A stretch of 64,000 nt of DNA from Stercorarius parasiticus (GCA_013396915.1 VWZL01002559.1:310001-374000), one strand, 5' to 3'; counted from the stretch's first letter, positions 39,501-55,600 are shown. Notes: generated by a model from the sequence alone, not told the origin. A program made the numbers and translations.

Positions 39501-42500
39501 AGTGCAGTAGGTTCATTCTTAGTTTGCATGACTGCTTGCAAGTAGTCTTTGAAATTATAAACTCCGTGAAGATGTTATTAAAGACGACTTCTCAGAAATT
39601 AAAAAAAAAAAGGAAGGAGACCCATCCTTTTTTAAAAAAACTAATTTTGAAGTTTACAGCGTTTTGATTTTTTTTTAAGAAAACTTACATATTATTTTAG
39701 GAATTTACTAAAATTATCTTAATTGAAATTTTCTCAGTGTTCTTCAAGTGCCATTTTCAAAGGTCGTATACATAGGGCCATAGTAATGAGAACAAATGGA
39801 GAGAGAGCTGTACTGACTTTTCTGCCATTCTGACACCATTTAGTTGCAGCCCCAGGAGCAAACACGGTATTTTGTTGAAGCTGCTACTGTGGTAAAAGCA
39901 GGATTTCTTCTCTTCTTTGTGATAACGCCTGCAAAGTCTTAACATGAAAAACAGGTATTTTGTGAGACCAGGATAATTCAATGACTACTTGCTATTATTT
40001 AAAACCAGTCTCAGTTTTTTTCTACATAGAGAACTTATTTTGAATATTTCGGGGAACTAAGTTATAAGGACAGCTCATTCAGTATGAGGTTTAACTATCT
40101 GTCTGTGTCCCCCACCAAATCGCAGATTGCTGGGAAACCTGGAGAAAGTTTCGTTTGAACTTTCATTATAAAGATGCAGTTTGTACAATGTAGCATGTGC
40201 ATTATGTGAACTGCTGAACAAAGGTATCTCAAATTGCAACTCCTTTCGTCCCACTTCAGGATTCAAGAATACAAATGAACACTTAAGTGTGGCAAGACTG
40301 CTGGGGTTCTCCATTGATAAATGTAAATGTTAAGCAAACATTTTATTGACTATAACCAGGCAGCAAAGTATTCCACTGGTGTAAGATAATTCAAAGTTGT
40401 GTCAGCTATTATTTTTAGAGTCTGGAGGGATGGCAGATTTGCACTCTGCTGTACTAGCTCACTATTAGCATAAGGATGCTCTGCCAGTGGCATATCATAG
40501 ATGAGCCTGCAAATTTTCAAGAACAAAATGTACTGGCAGCATCAGATGGGTAGGAACACTGAGGAGCCAAAATGCTTTGTCATTATTAGGTAGTGCTTCT
40601 ATCCTTAAACATGAAAATTAAAAGAAAGGCAATTGAATCATCCCTACAGCATACTCAACCAATGTTGTTTTTCTCTGTGTTCTCTCATACACTGAAAATA
40701 CTATTTATACCCTGGAGTCATGGAATATAGGAAGCTATTGACATTAATACAAGGAAATAGGTAAAAAAGCATATTTCACTAAAACCGTTTTTATCACCTC
40801 AGGTTTATAGGTATTAGCAGAGAAAATGTAATAGAAAAGTACTGAAAATATCCCATCCCCCACAAGCAGCGAAGATAAAATAATAAAACCAACTAGAAGT
40901 GATTTTAGTTCTTCATGGTAGATAAAACTCCACCAAAAAAGGTACATATGTAACCAGAAATGGCTTCTCTAGGTACAGCCAATATTGTATATCCTACAGC
41001 TCTGTAAAGAGGTCAGTCTCCCCAGCCTCGCTCATACTTTCAGCAAGAACGTCAGCTAATGTGAAGCGTGATGGTATTTTGTCAGATGGAAGCATCTGTC
41101 TGGCAGAAAATCATCTTGCTTTACAGCTTCTGAAAACCATAATTCTCTATCATAGGCTTGGTACCTTAGTGGTAAGAGAGAAAGACAGTCAAAAGCACTG
41201 AATGCTGTGTCTCTGGGGGCTGGGGAGCTCTAGAGGCATCTGTTCAATTCGCTTTATTGTAGGCTTGATAGAACAGTCATTTTAATCTGAAATAATTGTG
41301 GCTTGATTCTCTGATCAGTTGTTGCTGCTGCTTCGCTGCCGCAGCACTAGCCCCTGCCAAATCATATGGTGACACCAGTCATGGAACTGGCTAGAAAGCA
41401 ACTGAAATTATCCAGCAACAATTAAAAAAAAAAAGTAGATAAGCAATCTGTTCCAGACCATGTAACTACATATACACTAATGCTGGCACATAAGAGAGTG
41501 CATGATGCTCTTTGGCGGAACAGCAAGTTTATCATAGGTAGCTATGTAATAGCGTTAGGCATTTGGCATGTTCATTTGTAACAGAAAGCTTTCTATTTGA
41601 TTCAGTTAATTCCCAAACATAAAGCACTATTTATGTACACAATGGCAGATAGCCGAGTTCTAGAACTCCTGTAATCTTTGTCTTTTATAAAAGAATTCCA
41701 AACATGGGTCAAATTAACAATTATAATTCATTATAGCTATGCAAAGTAAGCATAAGAAATCTTTCCTAGTTGACGTGGTTCGATGAGAAAGTATTGGTAA
41801 CTTATTTGTGTAATTTGTCATCAAATAATGTTAATCTTATTTTTTTAAATCTTCTTAGAAAACCATTTAAAATGCCTCTCGTGAAACTTGAAGCTGAACT
41901 AATTTGAAATAATCCACTGATGAAAGCACTGTCAGGTTTTACAATACATATAGGGTCATCTTAAAGAGATGCCATAAATGTTCTATAAAGTTTTTTCAAG
42001 AAAGTTAGATAGCTTGTTTTTCTAATTTCATAATTGTAGACTTATCTTGTAAAAACTTGGCTATGGACCGACACTGCTTATACCAGGTCTTAAATGGTAA
42101 ATCCTTAAAAAAAGGATTCTTAAATGCACGTACACCAGGAGTAGAGGGAGGTACTTTATAATTTGCTTGAAAAGTGATCAAATCCATCACAGACAGAGTA
42201 AGTGAAGAATTACATTCCCTTACTTGGAATTTAACACTTCAGTTGGTACCAGGCAAACATGGTCTCCCAGACACACAGATAACCAAAGTTAATTTGAACA
42301 TACGGGAGAAAATGTTGTAAATATTTCCTTTGATTTGTGTTTTTCAAGTCTGCCTTGTTTAATAAATAAGTTGTTTAATCATACTTCTCTTCAGTTTCCA
42401 TCAGGTTAGATCATAATATGCCTGTTAATACTTGTTTGTAAAAAGAAAAATAAAATCAGACACTTCTCTGTCTTATTCAGTACCTCTTATATCAAACCTC

Positions 42501-42867
42501 TTATATCAACGTGTTGCTGAACAAAACAGATTTAATTTACTGATAGAATTAGAAATATGGGTTTGTAGTTTATAATCCAGGGAAATTTACACGTGCACCC
42601 TAGTCCTGATCTGGGCCATGAGCAGATTTTACTATGCATGTTTTTTATTATGTTTTATTATGTCAATGTCTCACACTGCTCAGGAATACAAACATAAATG
42701 GGAAATGTCTATTGCTTACCTTTCTGTGGTTCCTCAAAGGACCTATAATACTACTGTAATACCAACAGGACATTTGAAGTGTTGAACCCTGGTTGTCTCA
42801 CAGCCTGTGTAAGTAGTGTGCTACTACACTGACATAAACCAATACCACAAATTGTCATTTATTTTCG
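33567..42867. other. Noncoding; no gene recognised
   Basis: About 9.3 kb without recognisable exons. It holds an A-rich A/C tract at 35999-36078, another at 37603-37652, a 101-codon minus frame at 38410-38715 and a 91-codon plus frame at 34827-35102. Neither frame has a known domain or convincing splice context. Confidence 0.45.
35999..36078. repeat. A-rich low-complexity tract
   Basis: About 80 bases composed almost wholly of A with interspersed single or double C. There is no flanking retroposon body, so it is simple sequence rather than a clear poly(A) tail. Confidence 0.85.
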
Positions 42868-42995
42868 TAGCATGGAATAATAGAAAAATTAAGTTGGAAG
42901 GGGATGCTGGAGATATCTACTTCTGGTCAACCTTCTGGTCAGCGAGACGTCAGGTTTGGGATAAGAATTGAGCAAGAGTTTTGTCAATCAGTGTT
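42868..42995 (-). mobile_element. Probable old, degraded CR1 3'-end fragment
   Basis: Words such as AATAGAAAAATTAAGTTGGA followed by AGGGGATGCTGGAGATATCT and GGTCAACC match the spacing of the inverted CR1 3' untranslated region, but with many substitutions. Similarity fades after about 42995. The divergence points to an older insertion than the copies at 4.7 and 33.4 kb. Confidence 0.5.
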
Positions 42996-45900
42996 TTCCA
43001 GCTGGAGGTCTAGACCTCGCTTTGGGAACTTCAGCCTATTCATGAATTTGGACTTGAGTTGGAAAAGGCTGGTAGACAGAGAACACTATTTGAGTGTCTC
43101 TTGTATCAGAACTCAATGCCAGTAATAAGCAATCAGGATTTTATTTCATTTCAGTATATAGCAAACTAAATATGCACCTGCATTTTCTTCCTCTTTCTCC
43201 CTACTTTTCTCTTTTTGCCTCTCCTTCATCCACTATTTATGAAGCATTTCCCCTATTCCATATCAGTACAGCATCTCATAAGAAATACATATAGTGGCAT
43301 TTAGTGGAGCATCAGCATACATGATCAGCACCTGATTTTTCTATGTAGGCATGCATGACTAGTCTCATCGTCTTTGCTGTGTATTTAGAATGGGTAAAAG
43401 AAGAATACCAAGAATAAAACCTGGCATTCTTATTTGAATCGGGGTATCAGTCTTACTTCACTGCGATGGACTAAGAACATCAAATACTACTTGCCTTTCT
43501 GAATCTTCAATTTGATGCAAAGAATAGGAAGTTAGTGTCGTGGGGAATTTCATCCCTGTTATTCTTCTAAATTTACACATACAACTCGCATCCATGCAGT
43601 GCTAACAAAGTATTTCACAAACCCTCCTGAACAGGTGCAACTCGTAAAATAGATCTCTGCATCTGACAGATTAACATATGCAGAGTGCTTAAAACACAGT
43701 GAACAATCCCAGTCCTCTTTCTTGCTAACACCGCAACACATGCGTATTTTTTTTGCAGACATGAAGAGTCCTGCCAAAAGCACTTGGACTACGGCTGTGA
43801 ATAAAGTTATGTGTGTAATGAGTGGCACAGGATTAAAAGAAAAATATTTTCAGGTTGTTACCTGTAACAGATTGTAGACTAAGCTCACAAAATCAAAGCA
43901 GAGAACAGTTCAATTGCAAAGTAGTTGTAAAGCTCAATTACTCCCAGAAACCTGCTGTCTAACTAACAACTACTTTCTTTAAGGTTTTTGTTGAATTTAC
44001 TATATTGAATACATTTTTATTTATTGGTAACTGTTCTCCCAGTGCAGTACTATTTCACTGTAGTTTTGGCTGCTATCAAATATTTCTTGTTATAGAGAAT
44101 TTGTGGGTAAAGGCTTGAAATCTAGGTGATGAGACAGGAAAATCTGTAATTTGAAAAAATTTACCTTTAAAATTTACATTATATGACAGCTACTCACCTC
44201 ACACCTTGTGTGAGAAGTTCAACCCATTACATCTGTTTGGCTAACGTCTAAACCTTGCTCTTGCTAGTAAGTAATAATACTGTATGATTACAGGCTGTAT
44301 GGCAGTTTATGGAACAACTGCATTAGTATAAGCTGAAAAAAAAAAAGAAGGAACTTCTGGGCTGAGGGTCTGAGGACCAGAATGGGAATGCCCTCATTTT
44401 TCCCTGGTACTGCATACGCACAGGTTTTAAAGTCTTAAGTGGCGGGACCCGAGTCCTGGACTGAACTCCCCAGTCCTAGACAGTTTAAAAGATCCTTTTT
44501 CCGATCATGACAGAAGAAAGAGATGAAAAAATATGGGCCAAAGCGAGAGGAAAACAGACTTCAACATCTGTTGGTCTTAGGACCAAGATTAAACTGATTG
44601 TTTCATATGCAAATTCACACTTATTCTGTCCTGACTCCACTGCAGCATTCCCATCAGCCGTTCCCACCACTGAGCACCACCACAGCACGGACCAAGTTAT
44701 CTTTCTGGGCATTCCACTGACCCAGAGCCAGCCAGGAACCAGTAGCACTCGGAGCTGGCTCATTGCCTGGGTGCAATGGAAGCGTAACCACTGAGCAGGC
44801 TTCTTACTGCTAATCCAGAAGATTTACATACACCTTTACATTAAAATATGCCAGTGGGAATCCACAGCTAGAGCTAATGACTTCATGTGAAAATAAAGAA
44901 AGCTGTTACGTTCAGACCATTATTGTTCATGCTGCTTTGTGAATTTATTTCTTTAAATTTTCCACTTGTGCTCCTGCCAAGAGAGATCTACTAGACAGAA
45001 AGCAGCAAGAGTAAAACTTTATCATTTTGTTTCAAACTATAAAATAATTTACATCACATATTTTACTTACTTTTGTCTTTTTTTTTTTTTTTTGAAACCA
45101 CAAACATTCCAGCATCACACTGTAGGAATAAGAATAACAATAGAAAGCATAACCTTTTGCATAGTATTAAATGAACAGACAGAGTAAGTTCTTTATTTAC
45201 AGTTATTGTCTAGATAAAAAAATTCATAAAAACAGATGAATGAACATATATTAATAACCCCTAGTGGGATGGATTGCCAATGTACCACTGTATTGTTGTC
45301 CACAAATCTCATGCTGCTAAGTACAGTACGTAGAGAGCGAGCATTTATATATTGCAGGGAATTTTAACAAACTGATCATTTTGGTTTTTGATCCATTGTT
45401 CCCATCACAGAGAGGTCAAGCAATAAAAGAAAGGAATTGTGATGCACGACTTGTAATTGAAAGGTCATAGCTATTCTGCTTTAAAAAAAAAATATCTATC
45501 ATTTATCATATACATAAAGCACAGTCTCTGCTCACAAAAGCCCAAGTTTTCTATGCATCTCAGTTTATATATGTTTTACTATATATATACAGAATGCAGT
45601 GTTCATTTTCTTAACAGTTTTCAAGTCTGCAAATGGTACCTTAGGGAGGGGTACCCCTACAGGAAAATTTAAAAAAAAACAAAACCAAGAAAAAATATGA
45701 AGAGTGTTTGAAAATGAGAAGGCAAACAGTCAGTGTTAAGATGCTGAAAATAAATTGTTCCAGTATTAATAGCTTCTGTAGATGTTCAAGTCCAAAGCTA
45801 GAGGCTTCCCTGTAAATAGATAACACTTTTTTTCCTTCTGAATATGATATCCCAAATAGGCCATAGAAACCCAATACATGTTATACAAAGGTTAATCACC

Positions 45901-47307
45901 ATATTTACAAAGCGAAGAACAATCCTGACTGAGTTTCAATCACTGTTGCTAGGAGTTAGCTAAAATAATTATGATTTCATGCTAGCTTTTTACTGTTAAG
46001 AAACGGGTCACACTATCTGTTGAAAAGAGAGTCATATATGCCTGCAAAGACCTGTTCTGTTGTTCAGTGAAAAGTCTGGATCAGATAGCGAACTAAGAGT
46101 TTGAGCCAAAAACATTCAAGCTTCTACACAGAAGTCCGGAAGCTGGCAATTCAAGCTGATTAGAGGTTTACCTGGCTGAATAGGCTTGATGCACCCTGAA
46201 AACATTTTAGTTCAGTCTGCAGTTTGGCCGTAAGTCTAATCTTGTTTTGGAGAGTTCTGGCTTGGTTTAGTTCTTGTGACTGCAGAGATGCACCACTTTA
46301 TGAGCCAACTTTAAGACAACCAGTATTACCCTAACAAATCAATTTATCAAGCTAGTTTGAGAGTGTTTTTCAACACATCTGGCATGATCAAGTCTGTAAT
46401 TCAAAATGTCTTTTGCACTGTACAATTATGGAAAAGATCATATGCTGAAAAGTCTCCAAGCAAACTTTATATTAAATATAAAAATTATTTATGAAAAATC
46501 CGTGATCCACAAAGTGCTTAGCATTCAAGTGGTTGACATAGCAACTATATAAGCTCATAAATTTTAAGTTATCAGGGCTGTTACCATCTTGAAAAATATT
46601 TTTCACCCTCCATACTACAGGTTTTCAAAATAGCTTTCTTCGTAGAAAGCTCAAGGTAAAATAATGTATTACTGTGATACAGTATACCTTGTGACTACAG
46701 GAAGACAAGCTTGGTAAAAAAAAGAAAAATCACACAAAGCACATGTCAACATATAATTAATAAAGTTTCATTCAGACTTAGTAGTGCAGAAATTATATTT
46801 TTCTTTAAAAAAAAATCAAAGCAACAACCTACAGTGATTTTCATCCAAAATGCCAACAGCCCATACTTTGCAAGTAATAAGGAAATAAATGCCTAAATTA
46901 CTAACTGAAAAGGATTAACACAATATATCACAATATTTTAACATTAGTTTTATCTCCATATAGACAAACCAAATATAACTTATTTTAAATTATATTTATA
47001 AACTCAACTCAGTTTCATATAATCTTTCTCTAAAAATATTTTTGGAAGCCATTGCCATATGTTTAAAGAATGAAATAGCCTCCATTATTGTATGTTGCAC
47101 CAAAACAAATTCAAGCAGATTATCAGAGGGGGAAAAAAAAAAAGAGAGAACCTGATCATTTTGATTTTTATTTGAAACAAAGGAAGCCTGTTTTACCTCC
47201 CTGTATATAGGATCACAATGCTACATCCAATGTGTTATATTTTGGCTTCTTTTGTTATTTACTAGCAGTATCTACATTATTTAACAAAAAAAAAAATAAT
47301 CAGGCAG
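42996..47307. other. Region downstream of ATP2B2, possibly including distal 3' UTR
   Basis: AT-rich and without coding segments I recognise. A GC-richer patch at 44370-44800 is open on both strands (95 codons plus, 92 minus). T runs occur at 45078-45093. On the minus strand, AATAAA words occur at 47167-47172 and 45192-45197. The mammalian ATP2B2 3' UTR is several kilobases long, so the higher-coordinate part of this interval may be transcribed as 3' UTR. The end of the transcript cannot be fixed from sequence alone. Confidence 0.35.
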
Positions 47308-47357
47308 AAATCAGAACACGGTTGTAATAAAATATCCAGGGTGTGATATTACAGACG
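47308..47357. repeat. 50-bp contig-end duplicate (copy 1)
   Basis: This 50-base segment is repeated exactly at 48065-48114. Copy 1 ends at a single N (47358) and copy 2 begins right after another single N (48064). This is what two overlapping but unmerged contig ends look like, not a biological repeat. Confidence 0.93.
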
Positions 47358-47542
47358 NGTCTCATAAATGTTTAAGTTCCTCTGTCCAACTGGTGCAAAT
47401 CTACTGTGCAAGTTAAGCTTTGCAACTTCAAAAAAGTTATTTAAATTAATCTATACAATTGAGTCCATGCCACACAAGCATTTCAAAAAACTCACAGACC
47501 AGTGAATTGGATAAATAGCCTCAGAAAGAAGTCCTCTGCAGT

Positions 47543-49101
<1,559 letters not shown>

Positions 49102-49221
49102 TCAAGTTTAAAGCCATCAAAGAACTGATGGGAAGTACTGGTTAAAGAAAGCGAACATCCACTCGTGTGGTACATCCCTAGTAAAAGACAAGCCATGTTA
49201 ATTGTAATGCAAATGTAAAAC

Positions 49222-49633
49222 CATGCATGTTGGTAGTTTTGCAGTGAGTAAGTAGGAAGGCTTTTTTAATTAAAAAAGTCTCTTTTGTATTGTTAAAAAC
49301 CCATTACACATAACATATCACACTTCACAAACAGAAAAGCACAGAACACAGACACAGTTGGATGGCTACGTATGAGACACACACAGGAGCCAAGTGTAAA
49401 AACTATAAGTAATATCAATGTTTTAAAGCAAAATCTAAATGAATGCAGCCAAGAGCACAAAAAGCCAAGCAGACAAAGTACTAAGCATAATCATGCTACC
49501 ACAGGGGAAAAAAAAAAAATAAAATCACAGTTACCACATGAACAGAGATAACTTGCACACAACAACTACACTTGGAAGCCTGGATAATGTGAACATAGTA
49601 TTGTTGAACCAACTTTTATTTTTCCTTCATGCA
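49222..49633 (-). promoter_or_regulatory. Two TGCATG (RBFOX-type) words upstream of the ATP2B2 last exon
   Basis: TGCATG occurs on the transcribed strand at 49222-49227 and 49628-49633, about 330 and 730 bases upstream of the last exon. RBFOX proteins bind this word and regulate many neuronal alternative exons. Two words in about 400 bases is only a mild excess over chance. Confidence 0.25.
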
Positions 49634-52600
49634 TATGTGAGGTAAACACTCGAGTATAGACCCACTGTTCTAGCCATTTAACTTTTTTATATATATAAAA
49701 AAAATGTAATAAAATAATGTATTGATTGTTGGGTTGAATTGAATTACATTGTTAATCAGCAAGCTCTTTCGTTTTCTGTGTCTCAGTTGTAAAACTGTAA
49801 AGTTAAATGCTGAAAGCGACACAATTTATGCCATATATGCAGTCTTTAAACTAGGTCGGCTGATTTACGCCAGGGTTACTCTAATGTCCTTGACCACCTG
49901 ACAGTAGGAACACAGGTGAAAAAGAACTACAAGACTGTCGGGAACAGTGCAGATTGCTCTCCCAGTAGGAAATGAGAGGAACAGAGTGAGGAGCATTGCA
50001 CAGCGGGGACACTAAGTCCTCTGTGGGTGGGCAAAGGGAGGGATGCTGTCTATATCCAGTGACCTACCAGTTCTGAAAAGAAGTGAAGGGTTGTGCTGGT
50101 TTACTGCTGAAAAAACTTTTTGGAAGGGGGTGAGGGGGCAGAAAGGAAAAAACAGAATGGCAAAACGTGATCTGTTGGCAAATGTTTTATGACTAAGTAT
50201 GAGTTCTATCCTTCTACTTCCATGTAGTCCATGAGCGAATTTTTAGCATTTCTTAGAGGGGAGATCAAAACACAGGCAGAGGCAGAAAAGGTGCAAGCAG
50301 GCATCATGAAAGCTTCTCCACACACATTTGAAATGGCTTTGGTGGTTGGTATGTGTATCTTTTTACATGTATAATATGCTGCACATTACCGGTTGGCCTA
50401 ATACACCACTAATTTGTAAAGCTTTAATTCCTCTTTTAATTGGCAGGCTGCATTTTAGTAATGCAATGGGGTCACAGTGTTACTGCTGTGGGATCTAGCT
50501 GATCCTGTCATTGGAGTTGCCCAAGTTGCACAAAATTTCAGCACATTTGGGAAAATGGCTGACTTGCATTTTCATCTCTTTGACCTTTGTCCTTGTTTAT
50601 GTTCTCTGATTTGGATATTCATCATCTTTCAAAAATCCTAACAGCAAAACTAAGTCGTGCCATCTTCGGATACATTGCCTTTGGTCAGTCCAAATACTCT
50701 CCCTTCTCTCTACGCAGACATTTGGTAACAGCAGAGCACAGCAGAGAAAGGGGTTCATCTGACTGCTTAGCGCAGATTGAGGACTGGTACGGTACAGAAC
50801 GGCTTGTCCGGATCTTGGGACAGTAGATTTTGGGAGGCTGGGAGAGGTGCAAGAGAAGAGGAAGATAAAAAGAATAAATTTTACACGCTACAATCATATA
50901 GCGTACCTAACACCTCCTTGACAGAGCACCTGGAATTATAAAACAGGGTTTTACAAGAGCTGAATCTCTTTGAGTTGTGCTGGGCTATGTGATGGTTCTG
51001 TATAGCGAACAAACAGACAGGGAAAAGAGATTCATTTTCATTACTAAAGACAGGATTTGAACTAATGGAGAGGAGGTGACATATTAATTCCCTCATTATC
51101 AATGCCTTTCTATCTTGTATTTTAAAATGCAAAGTAATTAGTCTAAACAATGAAAAAAAAAATGTTTTTTCAAGGCAATCTTACTATATTGTCCTATTTT
51201 AAACGAGGAAACTCCTTCTAACATGCTTACTTTATAGTATGGGCTGATACAGTGACATTTTCTGCAAAGCTACTTATTATTTCTGCCATCTAAATAAAAG
51301 TAACAGTCATTCAGTTGCAGCTGTTTGCTATATCTTAATAACAAAATAATTTCATTCTCTTGAACACAGCCACTTCTTATTGCATAGATTTAGGTTCTAC
51401 TTGCCAGCTGGATTCTTTTTAATAAAGGTAAAGTAAATTTTTACTTAAATAAAAAGGTTTGCAATTTGATCCTATGCTTGACCAGATACAGCAGAATCCA
51501 ATGAAAGCAAAGCTTTTCTTCAAGTCACACAATCTGTACTTAAGCCTCTATGGGTTAGCAAGGGAGGAACTGATTTCAATTTATGAGGCTCCAAGATCTG
51601 TAGTAGGGAAAGCATCCATATTGCATTTAACACCAAAATTTGGCATCTAATTTGCATTTAATACCAAGCTTTTAGACAATCTAGCTAGCTGACTAACATC
51701 TTAAACAGCTGAGGGAAAACTACAGTTTAAGGTTGTATTTGAAAGCCAGTTATGAAAACCTGCCTGCCATAGCCTAAAGCTGGTACTCTGCAGTGACTGC
51801 TTGAGCTAATGATCCATTGAAAGAAAACACTACACTTACATGTTGTCACACAACAATCTGAAGATACAATTGCAGAATGTACAATGAGCCAGCAGTCATA
51901 TCACTTTGTGTGAAGATCTGTGGCAAACTTTTGGCGTGGACTGTTTGAGTCTTGCAGGAATATTTACATGTTACTAGAATAGCTTCTACTTGTTCATAGT
52001 CATTTATACTGGAAATACTAGCTTAAAACTAGTTCAGATCTGCTGATACATGAAGTAGTTAATCTTCTCACCACAATGGTAACGTAAAGGCCAAACTTGG
52101 GCAAATCTCTAAAGCTCAGAATACATAAAGTTAGCTTTCTAGTAAGTTTTCTTCACTAAGAAAGTATAGAAAATTACCCTCCTCCTTTTCTTAAAATTTT
52201 TCTACAGTTTGAGAGGTGTATATATGTTTTCCATTAATTTGTCACTTAAGGAGAAACTCCCTCCCCATCTTTAAATTTTGCGTATTTAGCTTGGCACCTA
52301 GAAGAAAATTTTAGTTTTTTAGTGTCACGCCTCATTCAGTGACAGAATTTCTGCATTACAATATAATTCAAAATCTTGTTCATAGTCTGTCCCCCACTGC
52401 ATCAAATTACTGCTTACAGGAATGTAACTTGCTTCTTGCATTATGTTAGTGGAAACAAAGGTATAGAGTTTGTGGGATACAAATGATGCCATTTTAATTT
52501 ATATGTAATAATACTGGCATATTTAAGCTAAGAACTAAAAAATATTATGTACCCAGAGCTACATGGCCCAACAGCAACAGATTCTTTTAATAAATGCTTA

Positions 52601-55600
52601 AGTTCAAGATTTGAAATAATATCTGATTGAAAAATATTGAGGGGCTCTACTGAAACAAAGCCCATATTACTTTTTTTTTTAAGCTAAAATAAAGCGGATG
52701 AACTTCATAAAATGTTATGTTTGTACAGCATGTAAAAGCAGGGACATACCCATGATGGATAGAACCCAGAAAGTGTTGGTTTAGTATGAACTACATAGAG
52801 TTCATGTAATGGTACTTCTTTATGATATTGACAATGCCAAGGGAAGACAAACAGTGTGATACAGCTCCCTTTTCTCACAGTAATGGAGACAACAGAAAAA
52901 AATGAACTGCTTTTAAACAAAAGACTGTGGGGACAACACTTCAGGACATTTTTGACATTGCTATAAGTTTCCACTTCTTTCTTCTCTGTAGCTGTAATAG
53001 AAAAAACTCTTCAGTTTCATCCCACCTTGAAAGTTAGATTTATTATACTGCATCAGGCAAGAAAAATAAAAAGAAATAGAATTTTAGATACTACAAATTT
53101 TTCCCATCAGAATAGAAAGAGGAAGTTCAGAATCTCACTCCTAAGTACAACAATCTAGGCAAAATACACAAGACCTGATAAGCATCATCAGATGTATTAT
53201 GGTTGGTAGTGTGTGGGCTTATACTCGAATGTTTACCTGGCTTCATGTAAGCCAAGTATCTTGAGTTTGGTTCACATTCATTTCAGGCTCAAGGTTAAAG
53301 ACTCACAACCTCTTTTTATTTCACTCTCTCCTGCTGAACCCTTTTGTCCAATGTTCTCTAGCCCTCTGGGAAAACAAACACATTTAATATTCAGACAGTA
53401 GAGAGTAGGGCACTGCAAAAGCAAATAAATTCAACACTGAAAGATCAGTAAGGTGATTAGTATAAAATTGTAAACAAGTGGTCAATTTTGCAAAGAGATG
53501 CCAACTCTTATGTGTAACTGACACTGTTCTATACCGACTATAGCTATACAAAGGTAAATGAGTTTGGTCAAGTACTATTGCATATATAAAGCTTTGAAAT
53601 AGAAGGCATATCTTCAGTATATTTGTTTTTGTCTGTTTTTTAATCCTCTCGGTTTTAAGTGAGTAAAATCAGATTAGGTATCCACAGGAGGAGATACTGT
53701 ATGTATTGGAGTCACCGGTAAATGTTGTGGATGGTATGTTCTGGATTGTATGATGCAGAAGTTGAGAAAATTCAAAGATAAAATAAACAAAAAATTTTAG
53801 AAAAATTATAATTTCTAGGCTTCTGCTTTAATGAGTGAAACAGATACATAACATTATCTGTGCTACTCTCTTTCTACATAAATATGCAGTAAATCCAGTA
53901 AGTGCTGCTGAAAAATCAAACCACGTGTAGCAAGAGGAAAAGAGAATACCTACATATCGTGTGCAATTCTCAGGCCTAACTCTCATTTCACAAAAGGTTC
54001 CCATGGCTGTTATTCCACTGAATTTTAAAGCATGAGATCAGAACCATTTGCAGGTCTTCCACTTTCCATAGCATATCTCCTTTATTATAGGATTGTTGGA
54101 AAATTATGGAGTCTGGCATTTTTGTATCAGATTTGGCAAAGTTTAAATATATTATACAATGCTTTTAAAGAATGCATTTCTGCATTAGGAGTCTAAACCT
54201 TCTTGCCATGCCACATCTCCAGTTGAGGACTTGGTTTTATATTTAGACTTTAAGCCTAGTTAGTTTCCCTACAGGGAAGATACACAGAAGCTGGTTTTGA
54301 TCTTACATATCCCATCGGGATTGTGAAATCTTGGTTATAACCAGTGGGAGCTTCTAAACTTCAGTATGGTATCTCTGTCTCTATCAGGTGATAGTTTAAC
54401 AATGTTCCAAAGTGGTGTAACTTTTATAAACCTAATTTTAGATGTGGACTTCGGTTAAAGTCATGTTCTGCTTGTTCCATGTCCTCCTGTGATAATTATA
54501 CCTTGTTGCCACAGAAAGCAACTGACATTTTCACTAAGGCTAGTAAGCCCACTTGACTTGGTCTGTGATCTGAATATAGATCAATATGGGACAGTATTCT
54601 TTGCCTTAACATTTAATTAAAATAGGAGTTATTTTTTTTAAGATTTTTTTTCCATTTTTCTTCATGAGGAAATTTGATCCAAACTTTTTTATGTTAAGTT
54701 TTAGTTCTAAAGTCAGTCCAGCTGAATGATGATTACATTCATAGGAAACTAAATATGTAAGAACATAGAAAAGCAAAAGCTGCTGGAACAGTGTATCATT
54801 TTTCTTGATACAAAAAAAATCTGATTTTCATACATGACAGGCTACAAATAGATAAACTAAGCTCTCTCTTTAACATTATCTATTAGTAAATGGACTGTAA
54901 CATGCACGAGAATTAAGCGTGCTGAATGTTTTATGTTAGTTTGTCACAATTTGCAGATGCTTATGCCCTTGTTCTACTCCAAGGCAAGTGTTGCATGTGT
55001 AAAGAAAGCTTCTACCTATAAATGACAGTTTCTTGGTGAGTCTGATAAATGTCAACTGCTTTTTAATTAAAGGGAGAATGAAAAAAGTTGTTTTTCCATG
55101 CAACTTAGCCCCACCTCTAAAGATTGTAGCCCCCTCCAAAAAGTGAATCAGAGCAAAAATAACAGCCTTAAGGGTGCTATGCTCTTCTTTTTCTTGAAAA
55201 CATTTTTTAAAAACTGACCAAACAACCAAACCAAAAAAAAACCCAAAAACCTTCAGAGATATGTATGATGGAAAAATACTTCTCAGAATATTTTGTGATT
55301 GTTTGGTAATATTTTAATTGGCTGCTACAAAAATTGGAGTCATCACTGTGTATTTTTTCCTGTGCAATCCTTGTAAGTGGCTTGTTTGAGGCCACTGTTG
55401 CTAGAGTTAATATAATAAAAAGTTTTAAGTGATTCCATGAAATATTCACTTCTAAAAATCTCAGACAAAAATGACAGACCTCAATAGAACAAAGAAAAGG
55501 GAATTTGTAAATTCAGAAACTACAGCACATTCACGATTTGGGAGGTTGGCTTTTGGTGGGTTTGTTTTTGTTTGTCTGTTGTTTTCCCGATGTTTCCTAC

